Assembly (NCBI GenBank): GCA_035765195.1
Contig: DASTYC010000019.1
Coordinates: forward strand, 234,891 to 298,890
DNA length: 64,000 nucleotides
Direction: 5' to 3'
DNA from: CALAED01 sp035765195
Lineage (GTDB): Bacteria; Actinomycetota; Actinomycetes; Streptosporangiales; Streptosporangiaceae
A program made the position numbers and the translations under genes. The notes beneath the pieces are model-generated. The model made no database searches. It was not told the DNA's origin and saw nothing but the letters and a program-made list of their open reading frames with translations. This document shows, piece by piece, positions 30,465 to 38,007 of the stretch (the first letter of the stretch is position 1; every line of letters begins with the position of its first letter).

Positions 30465-31082
30465 GTGTCGCGTCGTCTCGTCAGCATCACGCTGGACAAT
30501 CTCGACGATCTCCCACGCAGATGTCGCCGCTGCGTCTATTGGGAGCTCGACCCGGTCAGCAGAGAGCGCGCCGAGGAGACCGGCGACCCCGCCCTCGAGA
30601 AGGAGGCGTGGATCTCCTCCACGCTCCTCGAGTGGGGAAGCTGCGGCAAGATCCTCTACGTGGACGGCGTCGCGGCCGGCTATGTGACGTACGCGCCGCC
30701 GCTCTATGTGCCGCGCTCGGTGGCGTTCCCCACCAGCCCGGTCAGCGCGGACGCGGTGCTGATGATGACCGCCCGGGTGCTCCCTGAGTTCGCGGGCGGC
30801 GGGCTCGGGCGCATGCTCGTCCAGGGCGTCGCCAAAGACCTTGTACGCCGGGGGGTGAAGGCCGTGGAGGCCTTCGGCGACCTCAAGGCACAGGAGAACG
30901 CCTGCATGCTGCCCGCCGACTACATGCTCGCGGTCGGCTTCAAGACGGTGCGCCCCCACCACCGCTTCCCGCGGCTGCGTCTGGAGCTCAAGTCTGCTCT
31001 GTCGTGGCGTGAGGACGTCGAGGTGGCGCTGGAACGCCTCCTTGGCTCCATGAATCCAGAGGGCGCGCTCCGGCCCGTCTGA
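30465..31082 (+). CDS. GNAT family N-acetyltransferase
   Basis: A 205-residue protein starting at GTG 30465. It opens with SRRLVSITLDNLDDLP and a Cys-containing segment (RRCRRCVYWELDP), then GNAT elements: AAGYVTYAPPLYVPR and motif A with RVLPEFAGGGLGRMLVQGVAKDLVRR, the acetyl-CoA pyrophosphate-binding loop. The region FPTSPVSADAVLMM forms the central strand. Acceptor substrate is unknown. A homologous gene commonly lies between trxA and parB in streptomycetes and relatives. The 285-bp divergent gap upstream shows no recognisable operator. Confidence 0.85.
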   Translation: MSRRLVSITLDNLDDLPRRCRRCVYWELDPVSRERAEETGDPALEKEAWISSTLLEWGSCGKILYVDGVAAGYVTYAPPLYVPRSVAFPTSPVSADAVLMMTARVLPEFAGGGLGRMLVQGVAKDLVRRGVKAVEAFGDLKAQENACMLPADYMLAVGFKTVRPHHRFPRLRLELKSALSWREDVEVALERLLGSMNPEGALRPV

Positions 31083-31201
31083 GGGCCGCTCAGCCCCGCG
31101 CAGCCACGTTCCTCGGCCGACGGCGTACGGACACGCGGAAGGCGGGCCCGTACGCCGCGGCCGTCTGAGTACGTCTCAGATGTCGTGTGGAGCGCGAACC
31201 G

Positions 31202-31525
31202 TCAGAGGTATTCCGAGAGCTCGCGAAGCATCGCGGCCTTGGGCTTGGCGCCGATGATCTGCCGGACGACCTCGCCGCCTGAGTAGACGTTCATCGTCGG
31301 GATCTGCATGATGCCGTACTCGCGCGGCACGTTCGGGTTCTCGTCGACGTTCAGCTTGACGATGCTGATCTTCTCGGCGTTCTCGGCCGCGATCTCCTCG
31401 AGGATCGGGGCGACCTGACGACAGGGCCCGCACCACTCGGCCCAGAAGTCGACCAGGACGGGCTTGTCGCTCTTGAGGACCTCGACCTCGAAGTCGCTGT
31501 CGGTGACGGCTTTGATGGCGCCCAA
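31202..31525 (-). CDS. trxA: Thioredoxin
   Basis: A 107-residue thioredoxin with active site W31-C-G-P-C35 (DFWAEWCGPCRQVAP), cis-Pro region IMQIPTMNVY and C-terminal GAKPKAAMLRELSEYL. The start is TTG 31523-31525, supported by AAGGAGAG 6 nt upstream and by alignment of the first residues (GAIKAVTDSDFE). It reduces protein disulfides and is itself reduced by the thioredoxin reductase encoded 71 bp upstream, so the two form one redox couple at the end of the SigM-linked series. Confidence 0.96.
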   Translation of the reverse strand: MGAIKAVTDSDFEVEVLKSDKPVLVDFWAEWCGPCRQVAPILEEIAAENAEKISIVKLNVDENPNVPREYGIMQIPTMNVYSGGEVVRQIIGAKPKAAMLRELSEYL

Positions 31526-31596
31526 GGTTTCTCTCCTTCGTTTCCTGGACAGGCGGTGCGGTCGGCCGCCTCGTCCGAATCGTGCTGGTCTGTGCC

Positions 31597-32553
31597 TCAG
31601 GTCTGTTGACGCACCAGCTCCGCCACGCCCTCGTCCTGGAGCCAGCGTTCGGCGTCGATCGCCGCGGCGCATCCGGTGCCGGCGGCGGTGATCGCCTGCC
31701 GGTAGGTGTGGTCGACGACGTCGCCGCAGGCGAAGACGCCCGGCAGCTTGGTCGCCGTGGTCGGCGCTGCCACGACCAGGTAGCCCTCCGCATCGGTGTC
31801 GAGTTGCCCGGCGAACAGCTCGGTGCGCGGCTCGTGCCCGATGGCGATGAACAAGCCGGTGACGGCGAGATCGCGCTGCGCCCCCGTCGTGGTGTCGCGC
31901 AGCAGTACCCCGGTGAGCCGGTCGTCGCCGAGGAGTTCCACGACCTCGCTGTTCCAGGCGAACTTGACCTTCTCGTTGGCGAACGCCCGATCCTGCATGA
32001 TCTTGCTGGCGCGCAGCGCGTCGCGCCGGTGGACGATGGTCACCGATCGGGCGAACCTGGTGAGGAAGAGGGCCTCCTCCATCGCCGAGTCGCCGCCCCC
32101 CACGACCGCGATGTCCTGGTCGCGGAAGAAGAAGCCGTCACAGGTGGCGCACCAGGAGACGCCGTGGCCGGACAGTTGCTGCTCGCGCGGCAGCCCCAGC
32201 TCGCGGTACTTCGAGCCGGTGGCGATGATGACGGCCTTGGCCAGGTGGACCTGGTCGCCCACCCTGACGACTTTGGGATCGGCCGCGAGATCGACCTCGG
32301 TGACGTCGTCGGTGACCAGATCGGCCCCGAAGCGCGCCGCCTGCTTGCGCAGATTGTCCATGAGGTCCGGACCCAGGATGCCGTCGGGGAAGCCGGGGAA
32401 GTTCTCCACGTCAGTGGTGTTCATCAGGGCGCCGCCCGCGGTCACCGAGCCCTCGAACACCAGCGGCTTGAGGTCCCCGCGCGCGGCGTAGATCGCCGCG
32501 GTGTAACCGGCGGGGCCAGAGCCGATAATGATCACATTGCGGACGTCGCTCAC
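31597..32553 (-). CDS. trxB: Thioredoxin reductase (NADPH)
   Basis: A 318-residue flavoprotein. It has FAD motif IIIGSGPAGYTAAIYAAR, redox-active C135-A-T-C138, the NADPH motif VVGGGDSAMEEALFL with VHRRDALRASK, and the second FAD motif GVFACGDVVDHTYRQ. Transfers electrons from NADPH to thioredoxin. The ATG has GGAGCAG close upstream. It lies 179 bp downstream of the anti-sigma gene and just before trxA, the same order as Rv3911-Rv3914 in M. tuberculosis. Confidence 0.97.
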   Translation of the reverse strand: MSDVRNVIIIGSGPAGYTAAIYAARGDLKPLVFEGSVTAGGALMNTTDVENFPGFPDGILGPDLMDNLRKQAARFGADLVTDDVTEVDLAADPKVVRVGDQVHLAKAVIIATGSKYRELGLPREQQLSGHGVSWCATCDGFFFRDQDIAVVGGGDSAMEEALFLTRFARSVTIVHRRDALRASKIMQDRAFANEKVKFAWNSEVVELLGDDRLTGVLLRDTTTGAQRDLAVTGLFIAIGHEPRTELFAGQLDTDAEGYLVVAAPTTATKLPGVFACGDVVDHTYRQAITAAGTGCAAAIDAERWLQDEGVAELVRQQT

Positions 32554-32732
32554 TGCTGCTCCTGTTCAGTCCGGGGATCACTCGAAAGCGACCACCAGTG
32601 GCGTCAACCGATACTAGGGGCCGCAGATTCCCGTACGCCGCCCTCAACGCACAAGCCGCACCCATCGGCCCACCTGTGTACGCCCGGCACGCCGGGCGCG
32701 GTCCTCGTATTGAGGCGTTCGCCACATCCGCC

Positions 32733-33530
32733 CTAGCGGGCAGCCTGGGTGTGCTTGATCACGGCCGGGTCGGCGGCGGAACAGGTCGGCCGGACGACCC
32801 ATACGTCGAGGCGTCGGGCGTCGGCGCCCGGCAGGACGATCACCGTGGCCCGCCGGCCTTCGTACCGCGCGACGTCGACGAGCAGCGGCAGCTTTCCCTG
32901 TGCGACCGTGCGAACACAGTCCGTCAGCGGCTCGGGTGCGAGCTCTTCGGCGGCACGGCTGTTGGTGCGGGTCAGCTGGGCGGTGACCTGCTTGCCGAGT
33001 CCCGCCGCCGTGTAGTCGGTGCCGCTCCGCAGGGCCAGGTAGCCGCCTCCGGAGCCGCCGGCGGCGCCGCCCGATCCGTTGAGCGCGCTCGCGCCCGGCT
33101 GCCGGGCCGCGGCGCTGCCGGACCGATCCTGGACCGGCTGGGACTGGGCCGTCCCGTTCTCCGAGGACACGGTCCCGTTCAGCAGGACCTTCCCGACGAG
33201 CGCCCCGCCGCCGACCACGAACACGGCCGCGGCGGCCACCGACAAGATCCGCACCCGACGTCTGCCCCGCCTGGACTCGAGGCTCACCACATGGCTGTTG
33301 GCGGCCGCCTCCGCGGCGAGGGCCTCGTCGATGCGGGACGCCAGCTCGGGCGGCATCGGCGGCATCGGCGCGTCCGCCAGCAGCCGCGTCACGTTCGCGA
33401 CCTCGGCGGATCGGCTGCGGCACTCGGCACAGTCGGCCAGGTGGGCGTCGGCGGCATCGGCGCGGGAATCAGGAAGCAGCCCCTCGGCCAGGTCGGCCAG
33501 CGTGTCGTAGTCAAGATGCGCAGCAGCCAC
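32733..33530 (-). CDS. Anti-sigma factor of SigM, zinc-finger (zf-HC2/ZAS) membrane protein
   Basis: A 265-residue protein whose GTG overlaps the sigM stop by one base (TAGTG). The cytoplasmic head has the ZAS motif H30-x3-C34-x2-C37 (DAHLADCAECRSR), a redox-sensitive zinc site in this family. One transmembrane helix follows near residues 97-120 (ILSVAAAAVFVVGGGALV), then a Gly/Ser-rich linker and an extracytoplasmic domain of about 110 residues with two Cys. Predicted to hold SigM inactive at the membrane until an envelope or redox signal. Pairing with trxB/trxA downstream fits control of thiol status. Confidence 0.88.
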   Translation of the reverse strand: MAAAHLDYDTLADLAEGLLPDSRADAADAHLADCAECRSRSAEVANVTRLLADAPMPPMPPELASRIDEALAAEAAANSHVVSLESRRGRRRVRILSVAAAAVFVVGGGALVGKVLLNGTVSSENGTAQSQPVQDRSGSAAARQPGASALNGSGGAAGGSGGGYLALRSGTDYTAAGLGKQVTAQLTRTNSRAAEELAPEPLTDCVRTVAQGKLPLLVDVARYEGRRATVIVLPGADARRLDVWVVRPTCSAADPAVIKHTQAAR

Positions 33531-34153
33531 TAGACAGAGCCACCTCCCTCCTCTGCAGGTTGGACGATGCTGCCCCCGTGACGGTTCCGTAGATGTCCCA
33601 ATAGCGGCGCGAGTCTCGCTCTTCCCCGGGCGCACCGGCTCTTGACGGTGCCGTTCGGCACGTCGAGCACGCGGGCCGCCTCGTCGACGCCGTACCCCAT
33701 CATGTCGACCAAGATCAGTGCGGCGCGCTGCTCCGGCGGCAGCTTTCGGAGCGCCGCCGTCACGTCGAGCGCGACCTCGTGCAGGGCGGTCGGGTCGGCG
33801 TTCTTGGGTGCGACGGCGTCGAGCGTCGCGTCGTCGCCCATCGGCACCGCGGGACGGATCGACTGCCGGCGCAGCCGATCGAGGCAGGCGTTGATCACGA
33901 TGCGGTGCAACCAGGTCGTCACCGCCGCCTCGCCGCGGAACCGGCCGACGGCCCGATATGCCGACAAGAACGCGTCCTGCAGCGCGTCGGCGGCCTCGTC
34001 GGGGTCGCCCAGCGTCCGCAGTGCCACCGCCCACATCCGGTCGCGGTGTCGCTGGACGAGCTCGGCGAACGCATGCGGATCGCCTTGCGCGTGCCGGACC
34101 AGCAGCTCCTTGTCCGGAACCGCTTCCGCCTGCTTGCCGCCCAACGAGCTCAC
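33530..34153 (-). CDS. sigM: ECF-type RNA polymerase sigma factor SigM
   Basis: A 207-residue ECF sigma factor. Region 2 is ELVQRHRDRMWAVALRTLGDPDEAADALQDAFLSAYRAVGRFRG; region 4 is ALRKLPPEQRAALILVDMMGYGVDEAARVLDVPNGTVKSRCARGRARL. GTG start, with only a weak ribosome site. It is directly followed by its anti-sigma gene and preceded by the pseudokinase gene (39-bp gap). In mycobacteria SigM lies at this locus and controls secretion and envelope lipids; here the neighbouring murJ suggests an envelope role. Confidence 0.93.
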   Translation of the reverse strand: MSSLGGKQAEAVPDKELLVRHAQGDPHAFAELVQRHRDRMWAVALRTLGDPDEAADALQDAFLSAYRAVGRFRGEAAVTTWLHRIVINACLDRLRRQSIRPAVPMGDDATLDAVAPKNADPTALHEVALDVTAALRKLPPEQRAALILVDMMGYGVDEAARVLDVPNGTVKSRCARGRARLAPLLGHLRNRHGGSIVQPAEEGGGSV

Positions 34154-34192
34154 GGTCCATTCGCCCCCGGTACGTTCACGTACCCATGTCGA

Positions 34193-35962
34193 TCAGTTCG
34201 CCGGCCCGTGGACGACGACGTCCCCGATCTTGCCACGGAATTGACCGTTGCCGTCCGGAGCCAGCTTTGTGAACCACAACAGTAGATACCGGTCTTGTAT
34301 CGGGCTAGACAGGCGAAAGGTGATCGTACCGTTCGTGTCGGTGGCCTTGCCGACGACATCGAGGGCGCTCATCGTCGGCGCGCCGCCGGCGCGCAGCTGG
34401 AGCACCGACCCGGTCGGCGCCGGCAGGGTGACCTTGACCTCGGAGATCCGCACGTTCTTTTCCATGTCGAGCAGGAGGCCGACCCCGCTCTTCAGCCGCC
34501 CGAAACGCGCCGAGTTGTATCCCTCGGTGGTCCAGACGGTGGCCGCCTTCGAGTCGACGGCCAGGTGGGCTCGCTCCGACTTCTCGTCGCCGTCGCCGGG
34601 CGAGGGATCGAAGCCGGAGGCGTTGCCGACCCGCAGGTCGGTGCTCGGCGGACCGGCGGGGGGCGAAGCCGTCCGGCTCGGGCTCGCGTTGCCGCCGCCG
34701 CCCAGCCGGCTGAGCTGCCAGCCGCCGACCGCGACGACCGCCACGGCGACCACCGCGGCGAGCCCGACGAGCGGCTTGTTGACCTGGCCGCCGGCGCGGT
34801 GCCGCGGCGCGGCGGACGCGGGAGGGCCGGACGCCGGGGAGCCGGCCGCGGGCCGCCGCCGCGGCGATGGCTCGGGGGAAGACGCGGGCGGGCGTGAGCG
34901 TGGCGACGTGTGGTCGGCGGGCTGCCGCGGATGCGCCGACGGCAGCGCCGCCGTGCGGGCGTGCCGCGCCGGCGCGGCGGGAGGCGGATTGGACGGCGAC
35001 GGCCGCATCCCCATGAACAGCGGCAGCGGGGTGCGCGGCACCTGGTCGAGGGCGGCGGCGAACTCGGCCGGTGAGGGCAACGGCGGCCCGCCTCGGCTCT
35101 GCAGACCCAGCGCGCGGCAGACGACGGTGTCGAGGGCGTGCGGCACGCCGGCCAGCACCTGGCGGGGCGCGCAGATGGCGCCGCCCGCTCGCGGTGCGTC
35201 GGGCAGCTGGACGGCCTGCGGCTGGACGGCGCGCGAGGGCGAGGCGCCATCGGAACCGGCGAGACCGGCGGCACCCACAGGGGACGAGCTGGAGGAGCTG
35301 GACGCGCTGGAGGAGCTGGACGCGCCGGCGGCGCCATCATCCGGCCAGTGCGCGGTGACCGCGGCGTACAGCAGCCGGCCGAGCCCACGCGTGTCCACGG
35401 TCGCGGGATCGCGCTCCTCGCCGCCGGCCGCTCCGTCGGCGTGACCGCCGGCGCCGCCGTCGCGCCGTGCGGCGTTGACGCGGGCGAGCGCGGCCTCCAC
35501 CGCGAGCCCGGTGACCTTGACCGTGCCCCCGGTCGTCCAGACCAGGTTGCGCGGCGTCAGCCGAAGGTGCGCGAGACCCGCCCGGTGCGCGGCGACGATG
35601 GCCTCGGCCGCCTCGGCGATGAGGGCGGCCGCCCGCTCGGGCTCCATGGGCCCGTGCTGCAGCAGGTCTTCCAGGGTGTCGCCGGTGACCCACTCGCTCA
35701 CCACGTAGGCGCGTTCGCCGCTGTCATCGGCGTCGAAGACCTGGGTCAGCCGCGGATCGGTGAGCCGGCTCGCCGCGCGCGCCGCCGTCACCACCTCGCC
35801 GGCCCACGCGAAATCGGGCTCGAATGTCCTGATCGCCACCGGCCGGGCCAGGATCTCGTCGATCGCCTTCCACAACGTCGAACCGCCCGACTCGCTCACC
35901 CGGTCTTCCAGGCGATAGCGGTTGGCGAGACGAGTCCCGGGCTCGATGATGGACGTACTCAT
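34193..35962 (-). CDS. Membrane pseudokinase of the MurJ locus
   Basis: A 589-residue protein with a protein-kinase-like domain (residues about 15-330), one transmembrane helix (VGLAAVVAVAVVAVGGWQL) and a C-terminal extracytoplasmic discoidin-like domain. Catalytic residues are missing: the VAIK lysine is Arg45 (RPVAIRTF), the HRD loop reads HLRLTPRN at 132 onward with no Asp, and DFG is replaced by VTGLA. The same modules are fused to MurJ in M. tuberculosis Rv3910, where the pseudokinase recruits FhaA. Here it is a separate gene downstream of murJ. The linker contains a run of Ser codons (near 35280-35330). ATG 35960-35962 chosen; GTG two codons upstream is possible. Confidence 0.87.
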   Translation of the reverse strand: MSTSIIEPGTRLANRYRLEDRVSESGGSTLWKAIDEILARPVAIRTFEPDFAWAGEVVTAARAASRLTDPRLTQVFDADDSGERAYVVSEWVTGDTLEDLLQHGPMEPERAAALIAEAAEAIVAAHRAGLAHLRLTPRNLVWTTGGTVKVTGLAVEAALARVNAARRDGGAGGHADGAAGGEERDPATVDTRGLGRLLYAAVTAHWPDDGAAGASSSSSASSSSSSSPVGAAGLAGSDGASPSRAVQPQAVQLPDAPRAGGAICAPRQVLAGVPHALDTVVCRALGLQSRGGPPLPSPAEFAAALDQVPRTPLPLFMGMRPSPSNPPPAAPARHARTAALPSAHPRQPADHTSPRSRPPASSPEPSPRRRPAAGSPASGPPASAAPRHRAGGQVNKPLVGLAAVVAVAVVAVGGWQLSRLGGGGNASPSRTASPPAGPPSTDLRVGNASGFDPSPGDGDEKSERAHLAVDSKAATVWTTEGYNSARFGRLKSGVGLLLDMEKNVRISEVKVTLPAPTGSVLQLRAGGAPTMSALDVVGKATDTNGTITFRLSSPIQDRYLLLWFTKLAPDGNGQFRGKIGDVVVHGPAN

Positions 35963-36038
35963 CGCCACGTCCCGCGCAGGTGATCGCGTCCCATTGTCAA
36001 CGGCATGGCAACTGGCGCCCTCGACCCTCCCTCATGCC

Positions 36039-36058
36039 AACCGCGATTTAGCGCGGTT
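36039..36058. terminator. Hairpin between murJ and the pseudokinase gene
   Basis: AACCGCG (36039-36045) and CGCGGTT (36052-36058) pair perfectly around a 6-nt loop in the 210-bp gap. It may terminate or attenuate the murJ transcript before the pseudokinase gene. Confidence 0.4.
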
Positions 36059-36172
36059 TGTACCCACTTCGGCCTAATGGTAAGACGTGCGCACATGGCC
36101 GCGGGGTTACCGGCCCGGCCTGGGCGTACGCGTCTGGTCAGCCTAACGCCTGCGGCACCGCCGCGCGGCGCG

Positions 36173-37882
36173 TCACCGACCAGGCAGTCGTCCGGCGACG
36201 GTCCGCAGCAGGGTCTGCACCTCCTGCACACGCAGCAGCCGCGCCGTCACCAGGTAGCACAACGCGCCGCCGGAACCGCCGATGAGAAGCGAGATCGTGG
36301 CCGGTCCGAAGCTCTTGCCCACGTACGCGCCGATGATCTCGTGGACCGCGAACGCGAAGATCAACGCGGGCACCATCGCGATGCCGAGCTTGACGTGGGA
36401 GACGAGGATGCGCCGGCCGTCGAGGCCGCCGAGCCGCCACCGCAGCACTCCCCAGCAGATGAGGGCGCCGACCGCGTTCGCGACGGCCACCCCCAGCGCG
36501 ATCCCGACGACGATCTTCTCTGTGGGCAGCACCGCGAACATCACGAACGCCAGCGCGATGTTCGTCGTCACCGTGATCAGCGCGATGAACGCCGGCGTAC
36601 GGGTGTCGCGGTAGGCGTAGAACACCCGGAGCATGAGCTGGTAGGCCGAGTACGGCACCAGCGCCACCGCCATCGCCCGCAACACGTCGGCGATCATGAG
36701 CGCGTCGGCCTGGCTCGTGTTGCCGTGCGCGAACAGCACGGTGGTGATCTCGTCGCCGAGCACGAACATCAGCACCGCCGCCGGAATGATGATCACGGAC
36801 GCCAGCCGCAGCCCGGAGGAGAAGTCGCTCCTGACCAGCTCCCGCCGCCCCTCGGCCGCGTGCTCGCTCATCCGGGGCAGCAGCGCGGTGATGACCGAAA
36901 CCCCGACGATCGCGTACGGCAGCTGGAACAGTTGGTAGGCGTTGAAGTACGGCGTGTAGCCGACGCCGTAGTCGATGCCCTCCCTGAGCCCGCGGTCGCC
37001 GGCCTCGGTCGACAGCGCCGTGACGACGGCGAACGCGGTCTGGGTGGCGAGCACGTACAGCAGCGTCCAGCCGGCCATCCGCCCGATCGCCCCGATCTCG
37101 CCGTGGCGGAAGTCCAGCCGCGGCCGCCACCGGAAGCCGGCGGCGCGCAGCGACGGCCACAGCGCCAGGGTCTGCAACACGATCCCGCCGGTCGTGCCGA
37201 GCGCCAGCAACTGGGTCTGGCCCGCGGTGATGCCGGCCGGGCTGACCTTGCCTGTGGAGATCAGCAGGAAGACGAACCCGATCACGATCACCACGAGGTT
37301 GTTGAGGACCGGCGTCCACATCGGCGCGGCGAACCGGCCGCGCGCGTTCAAGATCGCGCCGGCGAACGCGCCCACCCCGTAGAAGAAGATCTGCGGCAGG
37401 AAGAACCGCGCGAAGAGGATGGCCAGATCGCGCTGCTCGCCTTTGAAACCGTTGCCGTACAGGCTGATGAACACGGGCGCGAGCAGCACCGCCGCGATCG
37501 TGAGCACCGCGAGGAAGATGACCGCCCCGGTGAACAACCGCTGCTCGTACTCCTCGCCATAGCGCCTGTCGCGCTCTCTCGACTGGACGATCAGCGGAAC
37601 GATGACGCTGGTGAGGATGCCGCCGAGCAGCAGGTCGTACACGATGTTGGGCACCGTGTTCGCGACGTTGTACGCGTCCCCGAGCGCGGCCGTGCCCAGG
37701 GCCATGACCAGGACGGCCGTCCGGAGGAAGCCGGTCACCCGCGACACCACGGTGCCCAGCGCCATGATCGCGCCCGAGCGCAGCAGGCTGTTGCCGCCCG
37801 TGTCGCCGTCGTCCGGCGGCCGCGGCACCGATGCCTGCCCGTTCGCCGGGAGCGGCTCCGCCGCCGACGGTTCCGTGGTCAC
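36173..37882 (-). CDS. murJ: Lipid II flippase MurJ (MviN)
   Basis: A 569-residue polytopic protein of the MOP superfamily with about 14 hydrophobic helices. It flips lipid II across the membrane for cell-wall synthesis. Conserved motifs include GTVVSRVTGFLRTAV at the first helix, YNVANTVPNIVYDLLLGGIL, RFFLPQIFFYGVGAFAGAILNARGRFAAP and YRDTRTPAFIA. The GTG at 37880-37882 is chosen because GGAGGAG lies 8 nt upstream; an upstream start would add a sequence without a ribosome site. The mycobacterial C-terminal pseudokinase domain is absent and encoded separately. Confidence 0.95.
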   Translation of the reverse strand: MTTEPSAAEPLPANGQASVPRPPDDGDTGGNSLLRSGAIMALGTVVSRVTGFLRTAVLVMALGTAALGDAYNVANTVPNIVYDLLLGGILTSVIVPLIVQSRERDRRYGEEYEQRLFTGAVIFLAVLTIAAVLLAPVFISLYGNGFKGEQRDLAILFARFFLPQIFFYGVGAFAGAILNARGRFAAPMWTPVLNNLVVIVIGFVFLLISTGKVSPAGITAGQTQLLALGTTGGIVLQTLALWPSLRAAGFRWRPRLDFRHGEIGAIGRMAGWTLLYVLATQTAFAVVTALSTEAGDRGLREGIDYGVGYTPYFNAYQLFQLPYAIVGVSVITALLPRMSEHAAEGRRELVRSDFSSGLRLASVIIIPAAVLMFVLGDEITTVLFAHGNTSQADALMIADVLRAMAVALVPYSAYQLMLRVFYAYRDTRTPAFIALITVTTNIALAFVMFAVLPTEKIVVGIALGVAVANAVGALICWGVLRWRLGGLDGRRILVSHVKLGIAMVPALIFAFAVHEIIGAYVGKSFGPATISLLIGGSGGALCYLVTARLLRVQEVQTLLRTVAGRLPGR

Positions 37883-38007
37883 TGTGCCGTCTCCTCCATG
37901 TTCGAACGCAAGACCAAACGCGAGACCAAAGGACCATATGACCACGCGGGGGCCCAGGGCGCGTGATCAGGAGATCCCGCAAGTGTGTAGTTGGCAGTCG
38001 GGACGCC

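Noticed and set aside
28626..31082. An 818-codon plus-strand frame ending in the GNAT gene
   Set aside because: Only the part after GTG 30465 looks like protein with a fold. The rest is antisense to ddl and the aminotransferase.
36005..37966. A 653-codon plus-strand frame rich in His/Arg/Asp opposite murJ
   Set aside because: Composition is the mirror of hydrophobic codons in murJ; no ribosome site and no family features.
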